64,000 bases of DNA from Rhizobium sp. L43 (GTDB lineage Bacteria; Pseudomonadota; Alphaproteobacteria; Rhizobiales; Rhizobiaceae). Shown one piece after another: positions 46,916-58,281 of the stretch (the first letter of the stretch is position 1; each line of letters begins with the position of its first letter). The stretch covers positions 62,001 through 126,000 of the forward strand of contig NZ_NWSQ01000002.1 in the NCBI RefSeq assembly GCF_002531725.1, given 5' to 3'. Made by a program: the position numbers and the translations under genes. The notes under the pieces are model-generated. The model was not told the origin of the DNA. It worked only from the letters and a program-made list of their open reading frames with translations, and did no database searches.

Positions 46916-47713
46916 TTGATCGCCTGGCTGCGCATCACGTTGGCTGCGATCGTCATCCTTGCCGTCAGCATCGTGCTCATACCGCTGCAGGTGCTGGCGC
47001 TCAATTTCGACTGGCGGCTGCGCCGCAGGCTGCCACGCGTCTGGCACCGGATCGTCTGCTATTGTCTCGGCATCCGCGTCCGCGTCACCGGCAGGCTGGA
47101 AGATCGCCGGCCGCTGATGCTCTGTTCCAACCATTCGTCCTGGATGGACATCATGGTGATGTCGTCGGTTGCCGACGTCGCCTTCATCGCCAAGATCGAG
47201 GTGGCCGACTGGCCGATCTTCGGCACGCTCGCCAAGCTGCAGAAGAGCGTCTTCGTCGTGCGCGAAGAGAAGCGCAAGACCGGTCACCAGGCAAACGAGA
47301 TCGCCGGGCGCATGGCAGACGGTGAGATCGTCGTGCTCTTCCCGGAAGGCACGACCTCGGACGGCAACCGCTTGCTCGAGGTCAAGTCCTCGCTGTTCGG
47401 CGCCGCGGCGATGGCGGTGCCTTATTCGCCGACCGGAACCGTCGTGGTGCAGCCGGTGGCGATTGCCTATACCAAGGTGCACGGCATCGCCATGGGGCGC
47501 TATCACCGGCCGCTCGCCGCCTGGCCGGGTGATATCGAGCTGCTGCCGCACCTCCTCGACATCGTGCGCTGCGGCGCAATCGACGCCGAGGTGTCCTTCG
47601 GCGAGGCGGTGGATTACCGCACTGACACCAACCGCAAGGAAGTGAGCGCAACGATCGCCTTGCGCATCCGCAAGCTGCTGAACAGCCGCCTGCGCGGGCG
47701 GGAAATCTCCTGA
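46916..47713 (+). CDS. 1-acyl-sn-glycerol-3-phosphate acyltransferase-like protein
   Basis: The 265-residue protein starts at TTG 46916 (GGGAG about 8 bases upstream). It has an N-terminal membrane helix (residues ~3-25) and the AGPAT motifs: NHSSWMDIM (H-x4-D), IAKIEVADWPIFG and FPEGTTSDGNR. It could be the PlsC-type enzyme that makes phosphatidic acid, or an OlsA-like acyltransferase that completes ornithine lipid. I cannot separate them from sequence alone. It lies between mur and miaB. Confidence 0.82.
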   Translation: MIAWLRITLAAIVILAVSIVLIPLQVLALNFDWRLRRRLPRVWHRIVCYCLGIRVRVTGRLEDRRPLMLCSNHSSWMDIMVMSSVADVAFIAKIEVADWPIFGTLAKLQKSVFVVREEKRKTGHQANEIAGRMADGEIVVLFPEGTTSDGNRLLEVKSSLFGAAAMAVPYSPTGTVVVQPVAIAYTKVHGIAMGRYHRPLAAWPGDIELLPHLLDIVRCGAIDAEVSFGEAVDYRTDTNRKEVSATIALRIRKLLNSRLRGREIS

Positions 47714-47762
47714 AAGAAGATTTCGATTTTCTCGGGCGGCAAAAACCACTAAATAGCGCGCC

Positions 47763-49184
47763 ATGACACAGGACAGCGCCCTTCTCCAAGCCCCGGAAGC
47801 AATCATCAACGAGGGCCTCCGCGACGGCAGCAACAGCCGCAAGGTCTTCATCAAGACCTATGGCTGCCAGATGAACGTCTATGATTCCATGCGCATGAGC
47901 GATGCGCTCGCCCGCGACGGCTATGAGCCGACGGAAGACATGGAAGAGGCCGACCTCGTTCTGCTCAACACCTGCCATATCAGAGAGAAGGCGGCCGAGA
48001 AGGTCTATTCGGCGCTCGGGCGGCTGCGCGAGATGAAAAAGCGGAAGGCGGCGGATGGCCGGGAGATGATGATCGGCGTTGCCGGCTGCGTCGCCCAGGC
48101 CGAAGGCGAGGAGATCCTGCGCCGCGCACCCGCCGTCGACGTCGTCATCGGCCCGCAGACCTATCACCGGCTGCCTGAGGCGCTGCGCCGGGCCAAACAG
48201 GGCGACCGCGTCGTCGATACGGAATATGCGATCGAGGACAAGTTCGAGCACCTGCCGATCGCCGAGAGCCGGAAGATCCGCGCCCGCGGCGTCACCGCCT
48301 TCCTGACGGTGCAGGAGGGCTGCGACAAGTTCTGCACCTTCTGCGTCGTGCCCTATACACGCGGCTCGGAAGTGTCGCGGCCGGTTTCCCAGATCGTCGA
48401 GGAAGCCGAAAAGCTGGTCGAGGCGGGCGTGCGCGAGATCACCCTGCTCGGGCAGAACGTCAATGCCTGGCACGGCGCCGGGCCGCAGGGCGAGGCGTGG
48501 AGCCTCGGCGACCTCATCTATCGCCTTGCCGAAATCCCGGGCCTGACGCGGCTGCGTTATACCACAAGCCACCCGCGCGACATGGACGACCGGCTGATCA
48601 ACGCCCATCGCGACCTCCGGGCACTGATGCCCTATCTGCACCTGCCGGTGCAATCGGGCTCGGACCGGATCCTGAAGGCGATGAACCGGCGCCATACGGC
48701 GGCCGAATATCTGGCATTGATCGAGCGCATCCGCGCGGTGCGGCCCGACATAGCGCTGTCCGGCGATTTCATTACCGGCTTTCCGGGGGAGACAGACGAG
48801 GATTTTGAGGATACATTAGCACTTGTGAAGAAGGTACGTTATGCACAGGCCTTCTCGTTCAAATACTCGACACGGCCGGGCACGCCCGGCGCGGAACTGA
48901 AGGACCAGGTGCCGGAAGAGATCAAGGCAGAACGGCTGGAACGCCTGCAAGCGCTTCTCCTGAAGCAGCAGCAGGAATTTGCCGAATCCTGCATCGGCAA
49001 AGAGATCGACCTGTTGCTCGAAAAGCCCGGTCGCATGCCGGAACAGCTGATCGGACGTTCTCCCTGGCTTCAATCCGTGAATGTTGATGCAAAAGCATCG
49101 CAAATCGGTGACATTATCAAAGTGCGAATCACCGGAACCGGAACAAACAGCCTGTTTGCCGAACGCGCAGAGGCTGCGGTTTAA
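47763..49184 (+). CDS. miaB: tRNA-2-methylthio-N6-dimethylallyladenosine synthase
   Basis: MiaB adds a methylthio group at A37 of tRNAs reading UNN codons, using two Fe-S clusters. The 473-residue radical-SAM protein has the N-terminal cluster cysteines C35, C71 and C109. The radical-SAM cysteines C187, C191 and C194 are in [16 protein letters not shown], and a TRAM domain is at the C-terminus. It follows the acyltransferase and is followed by phoH after ~18 bases. Confidence 0.95.
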   Translation: MTQDSALLQAPEAIINEGLRDGSNSRKVFIKTYGCQMNVYDSMRMSDALARDGYEPTEDMEEADLVLLNTCHIREKAAEKVYSALGRLREMKKRKAADGREMMIGVAGCVAQAEGEEILRRAPAVDVVIGPQTYHRLPEALRRAKQGDRVVDTEYAIEDKFEHLPIAESRKIRARGVTAFLTVQEGCDKFCTFCVVPYTRGSEVSRPVSQIVEEAEKLVEAGVREITLLGQNVNAWHGAGPQGEAWSLGDLIYRLAEIPGLTRLRYTTSHPRDMDDRLINAHRDLRALMPYLHLPVQSGSDRILKAMNRRHTAAEYLALIERIRAVRPDIALSGDFITGFPGETDEDFEDTLALVKKVRYAQAFSFKYSTRPGTPGAELKDQVPEEIKAERLERLQALLLKQQQEFAESCIGKEIDLLLEKPGRMPEQLIGRSPWLQSVNVDAKASQIGDIIKVRITGTGTNSLFAERAEAAV

Positions 49185-49202
49185 CCCAAGGAGCCTGACC
49201 GC

Positions 49203-50252
49203 TTGAACGGACAAGAATTGGTTTCTTCTTCACCGCGCCACCCCCGCACGCCGAGCGATACCAATCACTTCGTCCTGACGTTCGAGAACAACCGCTTCGC
49301 CAGCGAGCTCTTCGGTCAGTTCGACCAGAACCTCAAGCTGCTTGAGGAACGGCTCAATATCGATGCGCGGGCACGGGGCAATTCGGTCGTCATAACAGGC
49401 GATGTCGTGACCACCAACCAGGCGCGGCGCACGCTCGACTATCTCTATGAAAAGCTTCAGAAAGGCGGCAGCGTGGAACGATCCGACGTCGAGGGCGCAA
49501 TCCGCATGGCGGTCGCCGCCGACGATCAGCTCAGCCTGCCCACCATGGAGCGCAAGGCTAAGCTGACGATGGCACAGGTTTCCACCCGCAAGAAGACGAT
49601 CATCGCCCGCACGCCGACCCAGGACGCCTATATCAGGGCGCTGGAGCGTGCCGAGCTGGTCTTCGGCGTCGGCCCGGCCGGCACCGGCAAGACCTATCTC
49701 GCCGTCGCCCATGCCGCCCAGCTGCTGGAGCGCGGCGCGGTCGAAAAGATCATCCTGTCACGCCCGGCGGTCGAAGCCGGCGAGCGCCTCGGCTTCCTCC
49801 CCGGCGACATGAAGGAAAAGGTCGATCCCTATCTTCGCCCGCTTTATGACGCGCTCTACGACATGATCCCCGCCGACAAGGTCGATCGGGCGATCACCGC
49901 CGGCGTCATCGAAATCGCGCCGCTCGCCTTCATGCGCGGCCGCACGCTTGCCAATGCCGCCATCATCCTCGACGAGGCGCAGAACACGACATCGATGCAG
50001 ATGAAGATGTTCCTGACGCGTCTCGGCGAAAATGCCCGCATGATCGTCACCGGCGACCCGAGCCAGATCGACCTGCCGCGCGGCGTCAAATCGGGCCTCG
50101 TCGAGGCGCTGCAGCTTCTGAACGGCGTCGAAGGCATCTCGATCGTGCGCTTCAAGGATACCGACGTCGTGCGCCATCCGCTGGTCGGGCGCATCGTCAG
50201 GGCCTATGATTCGACCTATGCCGTCGAAGCCGAAGTCAGCCGGCAGGACTGA
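49203..50252 (+). CDS. phoH: PhoH-like P-loop ATPase
   Basis: The 349-residue protein has a long N-terminal region and the PhoH ATPase core with Walker [14 protein letters not shown] and Walker [11 protein letters not shown]. The start is TTG at 49203 with AAGGAG about nine bases upstream. PhoH-like proteins are linked with RNA metabolism through YbeY and YbeZ; in many bacteria ybeZ(phoH)-ybeY-corC-lnt form one cluster, as here. It overlaps ybeY by one base. Confidence 0.92.
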   Translation: MNGQELVSSSPRHPRTPSDTNHFVLTFENNRFASELFGQFDQNLKLLEERLNIDARARGNSVVITGDVVTTNQARRTLDYLYEKLQKGGSVERSDVEGAIRMAVAADDQLSLPTMERKAKLTMAQVSTRKKTIIARTPTQDAYIRALERAELVFGVGPAGTGKTYLAVAHAAQLLERGAVEKIILSRPAVEAGERLGFLPGDMKEKVDPYLRPLYDALYDMIPADKVDRAITAGVIEIAPLAFMRGRTLANAAIILDEAQNTTSMQMKMFLTRLGENARMIVTGDPSQIDLPRGVKSGLVEALQLLNGVEGISIVRFKDTDVVRHPLVGRIVRAYDSTYAVEAEVSRQD

Positions 50253-50767
50253 TGGCCGAACTCGACATCCAGATCAGCGTCGAGGACATCGGCTGGCCGG
50301 GCGAGGAGACGCTGCTGTCCTTTTGCGAACGTGTGCTCGGCGCCGCGGTGGTCTATGTCAGAGACAGCGAGAAGCAGCCCTTCCCGACGATGCCTCCCGA
50401 GGTTTCGCTTGTCTTCACCGACGACGCCTCGATCCAGGACATCAACGCCGAATGGCGCGGCAAGGACAAGGCGACCAATGTGCTGTCCTTTCCGGCCTTT
50501 CCGGTTCAGCCCGGCAAAATGCCGGGTCCGATGCTCGGCGACATCATCATCGCCCGGGAGACGGTGGAGCGGGAGGCCCAGGAGTTCGAAAAGAGTTTCG
50601 ACGACCACCTGACCCATCTTCTGGTGCACGGTTTCTTGCATCTTCTCGGCTACGACCATATGAATAATGCCGAAGCCGAAATTATGGAGGGGCTGGAGAC
50701 TCGCATTTTGGCGCAGCTCGGCCTATCTGATCCCTACGAGGGTCAAGACCTTAAAATGGAACCATGA
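50252..50767 (+). CDS. ybeY: Endoribonuclease YbeY
   Basis: YbeY is a metal-dependent RNase needed for 16S rRNA 3'-end maturation and ribosome quality control. The 171-residue protein has the zinc motif [11 protein letters not shown] (H126, H130, H136). It overlaps both phoH and the corC-like gene, so the four genes phoH-ybeY-corC-lnt are probably one operon. In Sinorhizobium YbeY also affects small-RNA regulation. Confidence 0.94.
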   Translation: MAELDIQISVEDIGWPGEETLLSFCERVLGAAVVYVRDSEKQPFPTMPPEVSLVFTDDASIQDINAEWRGKDKATNVLSFPAFPVQPGKMPGPMLGDIIIARETVEREAQEFEKSFDDHLTHLLVHGFLHLLGYDHMNNAEAEIMEGLETRILAQLGLSDPYEGQDLKMEP

Positions 50768-51909
50768 GCGACTTTACGACGAAGCCGGCGGCAGACGCCA
50801 AGGACTCCGAGCCATCCTCCTCTTCGGACGAGGCGGGCAGTAGTAGTCGGCCATCCGGCCGATCCCAATCCTTCTGGTCGCGCGCCGCGCGCATCCTTCG
50901 CCCGCAGCAGGGCTCGCGACTGCGCGAGGATCTTGCCGACGCGCTGATGACCGATGCGGCCGGCGACGACGCCTTTTCGCCCGACGAACGGGCGATGCTC
51001 AACAATATCCTGCGCTTCCGCGAGGTGCGCGTCGCCGACGTGATGGTGCCGCGCGCCGATATCGAGGCGGTCGACCAGAACATCACCATCGGCGAGCTGA
51101 TGATCCTGTTTGAGGAATCCGGCCGTTCGCGCATGCCCGTCTATGCCGATACGCTCGACGATCCGCGCGGCATGGTGCATATCCGCGACCTGCTCTCCTA
51201 TGTCGCCAAGCAGGCGCGCAACAAGCGCCGCGGCCCGGCAAAACCGACTGTCGCCCTGCCGGCGATCGAGGTGGCGCCCGAAAACATCCAGAAACCCACG
51301 CGGTCGGCCAAGCCGAATTTCGATCTCGCCCGCGTCGACCTGCAGAAGACGCTGGCCGAGGCCGGCATCATCCGCAAGATCCTGTTCGTGCCGCCGTCGA
51401 TGCTGGCCTCCGACCTGTTGCGCCGCATGCAGGTGAACCGCACGCAGATGGCGCTTGTTATCGACGAATATGGCGGCACCGACGGGCTCGCCTCACATGA
51501 GGACATCGTCGAAATGGTGGTCGGCGATATCGACGACGAACATGACGACGAAGAGGTGATGTTCAAGCGCGTCGCCGAGGACATGTTCGTCGCCGACGCC
51601 CGCGTCGAGCTGGAAGAGATCGCCCAAGCGATCGGGCCGGATTTCGACATCAGCGAGCAGGTCGACGAGGTCGATACGCTGGGCGGCCTGATCTTCTCCG
51701 CACTCGGCCGCATCCCGGTGCGCGGCGAGGTCGTCCAGGCGCTGCCCGGCTTCGAATTCCACATTCTCGACGCCGATCCGCGCCGCATCAAGCGGCTGCG
51801 CATCACCCGCAAGCGCCATGCGATGCGCCGCCGCGCCAAGGCGGATGGCGACATCGCTCCCGGCTCCGACGCCGGCGACGACCGGCCGGCGGAATCGACC
51901 GCCAACTAA
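50764..51909 (+). CDS. CorC/HlyC-type CBS-domain protein
   Basis: The 381-residue protein has an N-terminal acidic, serine-rich region, a CBS-domain pair (~95-270: [17 protein letters not shown] and [30 protein letters not shown]) and a C-terminal CorC/HlyC domain (~285-365). Such proteins are linked to cobalt/magnesium efflux in enterobacteria. It lacks the DUF21 membrane domain, so it is the soluble form. It overlaps ybeY by 4 bases and precedes lnt. It is followed by a ~230-base gap that holds the palindromic repeat. Confidence 0.88.
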   Translation: MSDFTTKPAADAKDSEPSSSSDEAGSSSRPSGRSQSFWSRAARILRPQQGSRLREDLADALMTDAAGDDAFSPDERAMLNNILRFREVRVADVMVPRADIEAVDQNITIGELMILFEESGRSRMPVYADTLDDPRGMVHIRDLLSYVAKQARNKRRGPAKPTVALPAIEVAPENIQKPTRSAKPNFDLARVDLQKTLAEAGIIRKILFVPPSMLASDLLRRMQVNRTQMALVIDEYGGTDGLASHEDIVEMVVGDIDDEHDDEEVMFKRVAEDMFVADARVELEEIAQAIGPDFDISEQVDEVDTLGGLIFSALGRIPVRGEVVQALPGFEFHILDADPRRIKRLRITRKRHAMRRRAKADGDIAPGSDAGDDRPAESTAN

Positions 51910-51970
51910 AGTTGTTTGGTTCATGCATGTCGTTCTCCCGGAACCGCTGCACACGTCCGGGCGACCTGCA

Positions 51971-52070
51971 TTACAGCGCCGCGCGTCTTTAGACGCGCAA
52001 AGGGCGCTGTAACACTTAGAAACTACGCATCGTGCTTTCCGCAAATCGATTCCGATTTGCGGGCCGATGC
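51971..52070. repeat. Composite rhizobial palindromic repeat
   Basis: Two hairpins lie side by side. The first (51971-52012) pairs TTACAGCGCC with GGCGCTGTAA outside and GCGCGTCT with AGACGCGC inside. The second (52027-52070) pairs GCATCG with CGATGC outside and CGCAAATCG with CGATTTGCG inside. Degenerate pieces appear at 42715 and 61672. Many rhizobial intergenic regions carry this kind of mosaic repeat; no coding content. Confidence 0.75.
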
Positions 52071-52141
52071 GGCAACAGGACAAAGCGCCGCTTTTTTGAA
52101 AGACTGCGAATGGGTTGATTCGCGGTTTGATGGGAGTGTGC

Positions 52142-53746
52142 ATGGAGCGGCTTGCGGACAGGGTTATCCTCGTCTGGGGTTTCAAACGGTCGCTGCTGGC
52201 CATCGCCGCCGGGGCCTTCGCCGTGCTGGCGCTGCCGCCCTTCGGCTTTTTCGCGGCAATGTTTCTTTCCTTCACGCTGCTCGTCTGGCTGATCGACGGG
52301 GCGGCGGCTTCGCCTGAAAGCGGCCTGGTCGGCAGGCTGTGGCCGGCGTTCGCCGCCGGCTGGCTGTTCGGCTTCGGCTATTTCGTCGCCGGCCTCTGGT
52401 GGCTCGGCCATGCGCTGCTCGTCGATCAGGAGGAATTCGCCTGGGCGCTGCCGCTGGCGATTCTCGGGCTGCCGGCCTGTCTGGCGATTTTCTACGGGCT
52501 GGCGACCGCTCTTGCCCGGATTTTCTGGTCCGACGGCATGGGGCGGATCGCCGCACTTGCGGCCGGCTTCGGGCTGATGGAATGGCTGCGCAGCGTCATC
52601 CTCACCGGCTTTCCCTGGAACGCCATCGGCTACGGCATGATGCCCGTTCCGCTGATGATGCAGTCGGCGCATGTGATCGGGGCGATGGGGGTGACGACAC
52701 TTGCCGTCTTCATCTTTTCTGCGCCTGCCCTTGCCGGCACGCGGCAAGGCGCGCGGATGGGCATCACGCTCGCCGTGGCGCTGTTTGCCGCCCATCTCGG
52801 TTATGGCGCCTATGCCCTCTATCTCGCGCCGCGGCCGCAAGCCTTGCCCGAGGACAAGCGGCCGGTGGTGCGGCTGGTGCAGCCTGATATCGACCAGGCG
52901 GCGAAGATGGACAACGACGCCGACCGCAATGCGATCTTCGAGACGCATCTGAAGCTGTCGGCCGAGGCGCCCAGGAATGGCGGACGCAAGCCCGATATCA
53001 TCGTCTGGCCGGAAACCTCGATCCCCTTCATCCTGACCGACAATCAGGATGCACTGACGCGGATCGCCGATACGCTCGACGACAACCAGATCTTGATCGC
53101 CGGGGCCGTACGAGCCGAGGAGATGGGACCCGGCACGCCGGTGCGCTACTATAATTCCATCTATGTGATCGACGGCCGCGGCCAGATCATCGCCGCCTCC
53201 GACAAGGTGCATCTGGTGCCTTTCGGCGAATACCTGCCCTTCGAGGACGTGCTCAACGAATTCGGCATCCAGAACGTCGTCGAGATGCCGGGCGGGTTTT
53301 CGGCGGCGGCAAGCCGGCACCTGCTGGCGCTGCCCGGCGGGCTCAACCTCTATCCGCTGATCTGCTACGAGATCATCTTCCCCGACGAGATGACCGGCGA
53401 CATAAAAGACGCCAATGCGCTCCTCAATATCACCAATGATGCCTGGTTCGGTGCGACACCCGGACCCTATCAGCACTTCCAGCAGGCGCGGGTCCGGGCG
53501 GTTGAAACCGGGCTGCCGCTGATTCGCGACGCCAATAGCGGTATTTCGGCGCTGGTGAATGCGCATGGGGAAATTATCGCAGGCCTCGGTCTTCAGGAAA
53601 CCGGCTTCATCGATGCAACTCTCGATGGGTTCGGCGGAGAGCTTGGAACGACAATCCCCCGGCAAACATACTTCTGGTTGACCGAGGCCCTGCTCATTTT
53701 GATTGCGCTAATTTCTCGTAGAGGTTTTATTTCCGGGTTGAATTGA
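52142..53746 (+). CDS. lnt: Apolipoprotein N-acyltransferase
   Basis: Lnt adds the third acyl chain to the N-terminal cysteine of lipoproteins. The 534-residue protein has several N-terminal membrane helices. The nitrilase-like periplasmic domain carries the catalytic Glu in VWPETSIPF, Lys in SDKVHLVPFGEYLPFE and Cys in YPLICYEIIFPD. I start at 52142 (GGGAG 7 bases upstream); the in-frame TTG and ATG further up overlap the repeat region. It closes the phoH-ybeY-corC-lnt cluster. Confidence 0.94.
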   Translation: MERLADRVILVWGFKRSLLAIAAGAFAVLALPPFGFFAAMFLSFTLLVWLIDGAAASPESGLVGRLWPAFAAGWLFGFGYFVAGLWWLGHALLVDQEEFAWALPLAILGLPACLAIFYGLATALARIFWSDGMGRIAALAAGFGLMEWLRSVILTGFPWNAIGYGMMPVPLMMQSAHVIGAMGVTTLAVFIFSAPALAGTRQGARMGITLAVALFAAHLGYGAYALYLAPRPQALPEDKRPVVRLVQPDIDQAAKMDNDADRNAIFETHLKLSAEAPRNGGRKPDIIVWPETSIPFILTDNQDALTRIADTLDDNQILIAGAVRAEEMGPGTPVRYYNSIYVIDGRGQIIAASDKVHLVPFGEYLPFEDVLNEFGIQNVVEMPGGFSAAASRHLLALPGGLNLYPLICYEIIFPDEMTGDIKDANALLNITNDAWFGATPGPYQHFQQARVRAVETGLPLIRDANSGISALVNAHGEIIAGLGLQETGFIDATLDGFGGELGTTIPRQTYFWLTEALLILIALISRRGFISGLN

Positions 53747-53895
53747 CCAAAAACCCCTAAAATTGCATAGTGATGACAATCGGCGTTCTGAGCGTATGTT
53801 GATGAGTGGGTTCCACCGCTTGCAACGTGGCGTTTGGGATGGATCAGGGGCATGCCGGTTAGAAACAGATTGAAATTCTTAGCTAGGGCACGACC

Positions 53896-54315
53896 ATGAT
53901 TGAAAACAAAAAGAAGCCTAACCCGATCGACATCCACGTTGGCAGCCGTATTCGCCTTCGCCGCACGATGCTTGGCATGAGCCAGGAAAAACTCGGCGAA
54001 AGCCTCGGCATCACCTTCCAGCAGATTCAGAAATACGAAAAGGGCACCAACCGCGTCGGCGCAAGCCGGCTGCAGAATATCTCGAACATCCTCAATGTTC
54101 CGGTTTCCTTTTTCTTCGAGGACGCGCCCGGCGAACATAGCGGCGCCGTCGGCGGCATGGCGGAAGCCTCGAGCTCGAATTACGTCGTCGATTTCCTCTC
54201 CTCCTCGGAAGGCCTGCAGCTCAACCGCGCCTTCGTCAAGATTTCCGATCCCAAGGTTCGCCGCAAGGTCGTGGAGCTGGTGAAGGCGCTGGCCGCTGAA
54301 GCCGACGCCGACTGA
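53896..54315 (+). CDS. praR: XRE-family HTH regulator, PraR/PhrR-like
   Basis: The 139-residue protein has an XRE helix-turn-helix at residues ~15-70 (VGSRIRLRRTMLGMSQEKLGESLGITFQQIQKYEKGTNRVGASRLQNIS). A C-terminal ~60-residue segment without a known fold follows. Rhizobial PraR represses surface adhesins and biofilm genes in R. leguminosarum and related phrR in Sinorhizobium; placement between lnt and metK supports this. It has its own ~150-base upstream region and a strong terminator after it. Confidence 0.75.
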   Translation: MIENKKKPNPIDIHVGSRIRLRRTMLGMSQEKLGESLGITFQQIQKYEKGTNRVGASRLQNISNILNVPVSFFFEDAPGEHSGAVGGMAEASSSNYVVDFLSSSEGLQLNRAFVKISDPKVRRKVVELVKALAAEADAD

Positions 54316-54337
54316 GCCACATCAATCGCAGAATTCG

Positions 54338-54361
54338 AAAGGCGGTCGAAAGGCCGCCTTT
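54338..54361 (+). terminator. Rho-independent terminator after praR
   Basis: AAAGGCGGTC pairs with GGCCGCCTTT (one G-T wobble) around a GAAA tetraloop, followed by TTCTGCGTTTTT. It separates praR from metK. Confidence 0.8.
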
Positions 54362-54493
54362 TCTGCGTTTTTAGGGCAAAATTTGTCACTTTGCCGCAGA
54401 TATAAAGATATATTTATGTCCTTCTGCGCTTGTCATCAGGCCTCGAACTGAGTACCTACTAGCTAGCTTTTGTTCTTTGAGGGGAATCCCGGA

Positions 54494-55732
<1,239 letters not shown>

Positions 55733-55740
55733 GATAAAGC

Positions 55741-56442
55741 ATGACGGATATGGAACGCCGCGGCCGGGCGACCGAAGCCTTTTTCGGTCGCCGCAAGGGC
55801 AAGGCCCTGCGCGAACAGCAGGCCGAGACGCTGAACAGTCTGTTGCCGGCATTCCTGGTCGATCTCTCGGCGGCGCCCCCGGCACCGCTGACCTCCCTCT
55901 TCCCAGTTCCGGTCGAGCGATTGCGGCTGGAAATCGGTTTCGGCGGCGGCGAGCACCTGATCCACCGCGCGCTGGAAACGCCGTCGACCGGCTTCATCGG
56001 CGTCGAACCCTTCGTCAATTCCATGCAGAAGCTGCTATCGCGCATCGGCGAGACGGGGGCGCGCAATATCCGCGTCTATAACGACGACGCGACGCAACTG
56101 CTCGACTGGCTGCCGGACGCTTCACTCGATCAGATCGATCTGCTTTATCCCGACCCCTGGCCGAAGCGGAAACACTGGAAGCGACGCTTCGTCTCGAAAA
56201 CCAATCTCGACCGCTTTCATCGCGTGCTGAAGCCCGGCGGCCTGTTCTGCTTCGCCTCCGATATCGACACCTATGTCAACTGGACGCTGCTCAAATGCCG
56301 CGACCATGGCGGCTTCGATTGGATGGCCGACAATGCAGCGGATTGGCTCACCCCCTATCAGGGCTGGCCGAGCACACGCTACGAGGCCAAGGCCCGGCGT
56401 GAGGGCCGCTCTTCGGCCTATCTGACATTCCGGAAAATCTGA
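55741..56442 (+). CDS. trmB: tRNA (guanine-N7-)-methyltransferase
   Basis: TrmB makes m7G46 in tRNA. The 233-residue protein has a SAM-binding [16 protein letters not shown], the [17 protein letters not shown] loop and [19 protein letters not shown], with the conserved Asp and RR of the active site. It follows metK closely. The 3' part from 56236 onward is present a second time at 57878-58087, after a DUF4375 gene on the opposite strand. This copy reads intact to a TGA stop. Confidence 0.94.
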   Translation: MTDMERRGRATEAFFGRRKGKALREQQAETLNSLLPAFLVDLSAAPPAPLTSLFPVPVERLRLEIGFGGGEHLIHRALETPSTGFIGVEPFVNSMQKLLSRIGETGARNIRVYNDDATQLLDWLPDASLDQIDLLYPDPWPKRKHWKRRFVSKTNLDRFHRVLKPGGLFCFASDIDTYVNWTLLKCRDHGGFDWMADNAADWLTPYQGWPSTRYEAKARREGRSSAYLTFRKI

Positions 56443-56695
56443 GCCTCGGGCAAGTCGGTGTACATGCCACCATGTTCGCCGTCCCCCCGGATTTTATGGG
56501 CTGAGAACCTATCACGAAATGCCAGGATTTCGCGCGATCGCATCACTGAAAACAAAGGCGACGCTTCCGACTGCTAAAAAGCCAAGCATGACTGCCGCTT
56601 GGGGCCAGAACGACCTTTATCGCGAGCGACACTGAGCGCTACCAGCGATCACAGCGTCCGAAGAGTTCTGCAACGGCCTTCGACCGAGCTTTGTT

Positions 56696-57760
56696 CTACC
56701 TCGGCAACAGATTCTCTCGCTTCGCCAGCGAGATCAGTGCCGGCGTAATTTCGCCGTCGTCGACATCGCCAGTCAGCGCAGAAAGCCTGTCGTCCCATTC
56801 GCCCCACTCGTGGCCGAAACGAAGCGCTCTGCGTCGTCGGGCATCCTTCGGATAGGGTTTGCTGAACATATCAATGCCACGTTGGACCGCATCGGCATGC
56901 GCTTCCAGCCCGATCTCACGCAATGCAGCCGCGACCTCGGGCGCATACTGGCCGGACGGATTGAAGAAGAACTGGTGGACGCCGCCATTGAGCATCTCGG
57001 CGTTGAAATAATTGACAACGAAGATCTGCTTCAAAGGCTTTGGAAGACGTTCGATCTCAACTTCGTCCATCGAATAGAGTTTTCCCGTCAGATAATGGAG
57101 ACGGTCCTCCTCATCGATCCCGGCTCGGGCACTCTCGACCCATCGCGTGAGCGTCGGCGTCCGCTCAACATAAGCGGCAATCGCCGACTGCAAATCGCTC
57201 TTCGAGCCGAATACCGTATCAAGTGCGCTGAAGTCGGCCTCCGCATCTCTGGCGGCAAGCGCCCCTGCCGCTCGGAAGGTTTCAGCCTGACGAGCGAGAC
57301 GCGCCTCGGAAAGGGCCTCCGCTACAGCGTCGGCATGCCGCGAGGGATCACTATTCATGCTGCTTTCTCCGAGATCTCGCACGATCTCGTCGGTCTCCTT
57401 CTGGCCCTGCTCAATCAGCAATCTCTTCACCGCGGCCGTGTTTTTGCGCTGCTCGGCAACCGTCGTGAAGAAACGGTGCATCTCGCCAGAAGGCGTTTCC
57501 TCTTGCAGGTATGACAGCCAGAAAAGGTTGCGAACGTCGGCATCAAGTGCTTCGATCTCTCTCAATATCCCGGTTTTGTCGTCGTCGTATCGAAGCCGCA
57601 TGACCTTTGGCAGGAAAGTTGTTTCGATTACAAATTCGACAGACATGGTCGTCAGAGCCTGCAATTTGCTCGCCTCCATTTGCACCTGTGCGTTGGACGT
57701 CGTCATAACCCCAGTTGAAACAACGATCAAAGCGGCTATCAATGCCGCAACATATCGCAT
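56696..57760 (-). CDS. Secreted DUF4375 protein
   Basis: The 354-residue protein starts MRYVAALIAALIVVSTGVMTTSNAQ, a signal peptide with likely cleavage near SNAQ. Its C-terminal ~120 residues match the DUF4375/DMP19-like pattern (PKPLKQIFVVNYFNAEMLNGGVHQFFFNPSGQYAPEVAAALREIG). The N-terminal half is helical and unrecognised. It lies between two copies of the trmB 3' end and its bases are visibly less GC-rich than the core, so it was probably acquired. Function is unknown; DMP19-like domains can mimic DNA or bind proteins, but that is only a family note. Confidence 0.8.
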   Translation of the reverse strand: MRYVAALIAALIVVSTGVMTTSNAQVQMEASKLQALTTMSVEFVIETTFLPKVMRLRYDDDKTGILREIEALDADVRNLFWLSYLQEETPSGEMHRFFTTVAEQRKNTAAVKRLLIEQGQKETDEIVRDLGESSMNSDPSRHADAVAEALSEARLARQAETFRAAGALAARDAEADFSALDTVFGSKSDLQSAIAAYVERTPTLTRWVESARAGIDEEDRLHYLTGKLYSMDEVEIERLPKPLKQIFVVNYFNAEMLNGGVHQFFFNPSGQYAPEVAAALREIGLEAHADAVQRGIDMFSKPYPKDARRRRALRFGHEWGEWDDRLSALTGDVDDGEITPALISLAKRENLLPR

Positions 57761-57877
57761 GTCCGCCCCTTGCAATGGTGAGATACAACTGATGGCGTAA
57801 CGGGTAGTTCAATCCTCGCGGGCAATCAAGGCGGCGTTCCCTTTATAGTATCCGCTTTGGCGCGTCGGACCGAGGCG

Positions 57878-58087
57878 GGCGGCCTGTTCTGCTTCGCCTC
57901 CGATATCGACACCTATGTGAACTGGACGCTGCTCAAATGCCGCGACCATGGCGGCTTCGACTGGATGGCCGACAATGCAGCGGATTGGCCCACCCCTTGT
58001 CAGGGCTGGCCGAGCACACGCTACGAGGCCAAAGCCCGGCGCGAGGGCCGCCGCTCTTCGGCCTATCTGACATTCCGGAAGATCTAA
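57878..58087 (+). pseudogene. trmB: Partial duplicate of the trmB 3' end
   Basis: About 210 bases match trmB 56236-56442 at roughly 96% identity, with the frame kept and the gene start missing. Of nine substitutions, six are synonymous, two change a residue (Leu to Pro and Tyr to Cys) and one swaps TGA for TAA; one Arg codon is inserted. Similarity continues ~25 bases past the stop. An ATG-led frame from 57857 is not a functional methyltransferase. It looks like the tail of another strain's trmB, not a freely decaying copy. Confidence 0.85.
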
Positions 58088-58281
58088 GCCCCTGGGCAAA
58101 TCGGTGCACACGCAGTCTCCAGCGCCTTGAGAGCGAGGTCGATCAGGCAGCCCGAGCACGGGGCGTTCACGGGCGCTCCAAAAAAACCGATTGCGATATG
58201 AAATCAGTCGATCTATGCTATGACCGATTGCATAACACAATCAGACCCGCGCGGATGTGCCATTCACGAAAGGAAGCTGAG

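Noticed and set aside
54362..54493. SAM riboswitch in the metK leader
   Set aside because: I searched for SAM-II and SAM/SAH motifs and found no matching core; the leader has only A/T-rich stretches.
56443..56695. A small gene between trmB and the DUF4375 gene
   Set aside because: A short ATG frame (MTAAWGQNDLYRERH) exists but is 15 residues with no ribosome-binding site or homology that I recognise.
57857..58087. A 76-residue ATG-led frame as a separate gene
   Set aside because: It is the end of a duplicated trmB without the SAM-binding half, so it is a fragment rather than an independent gene.
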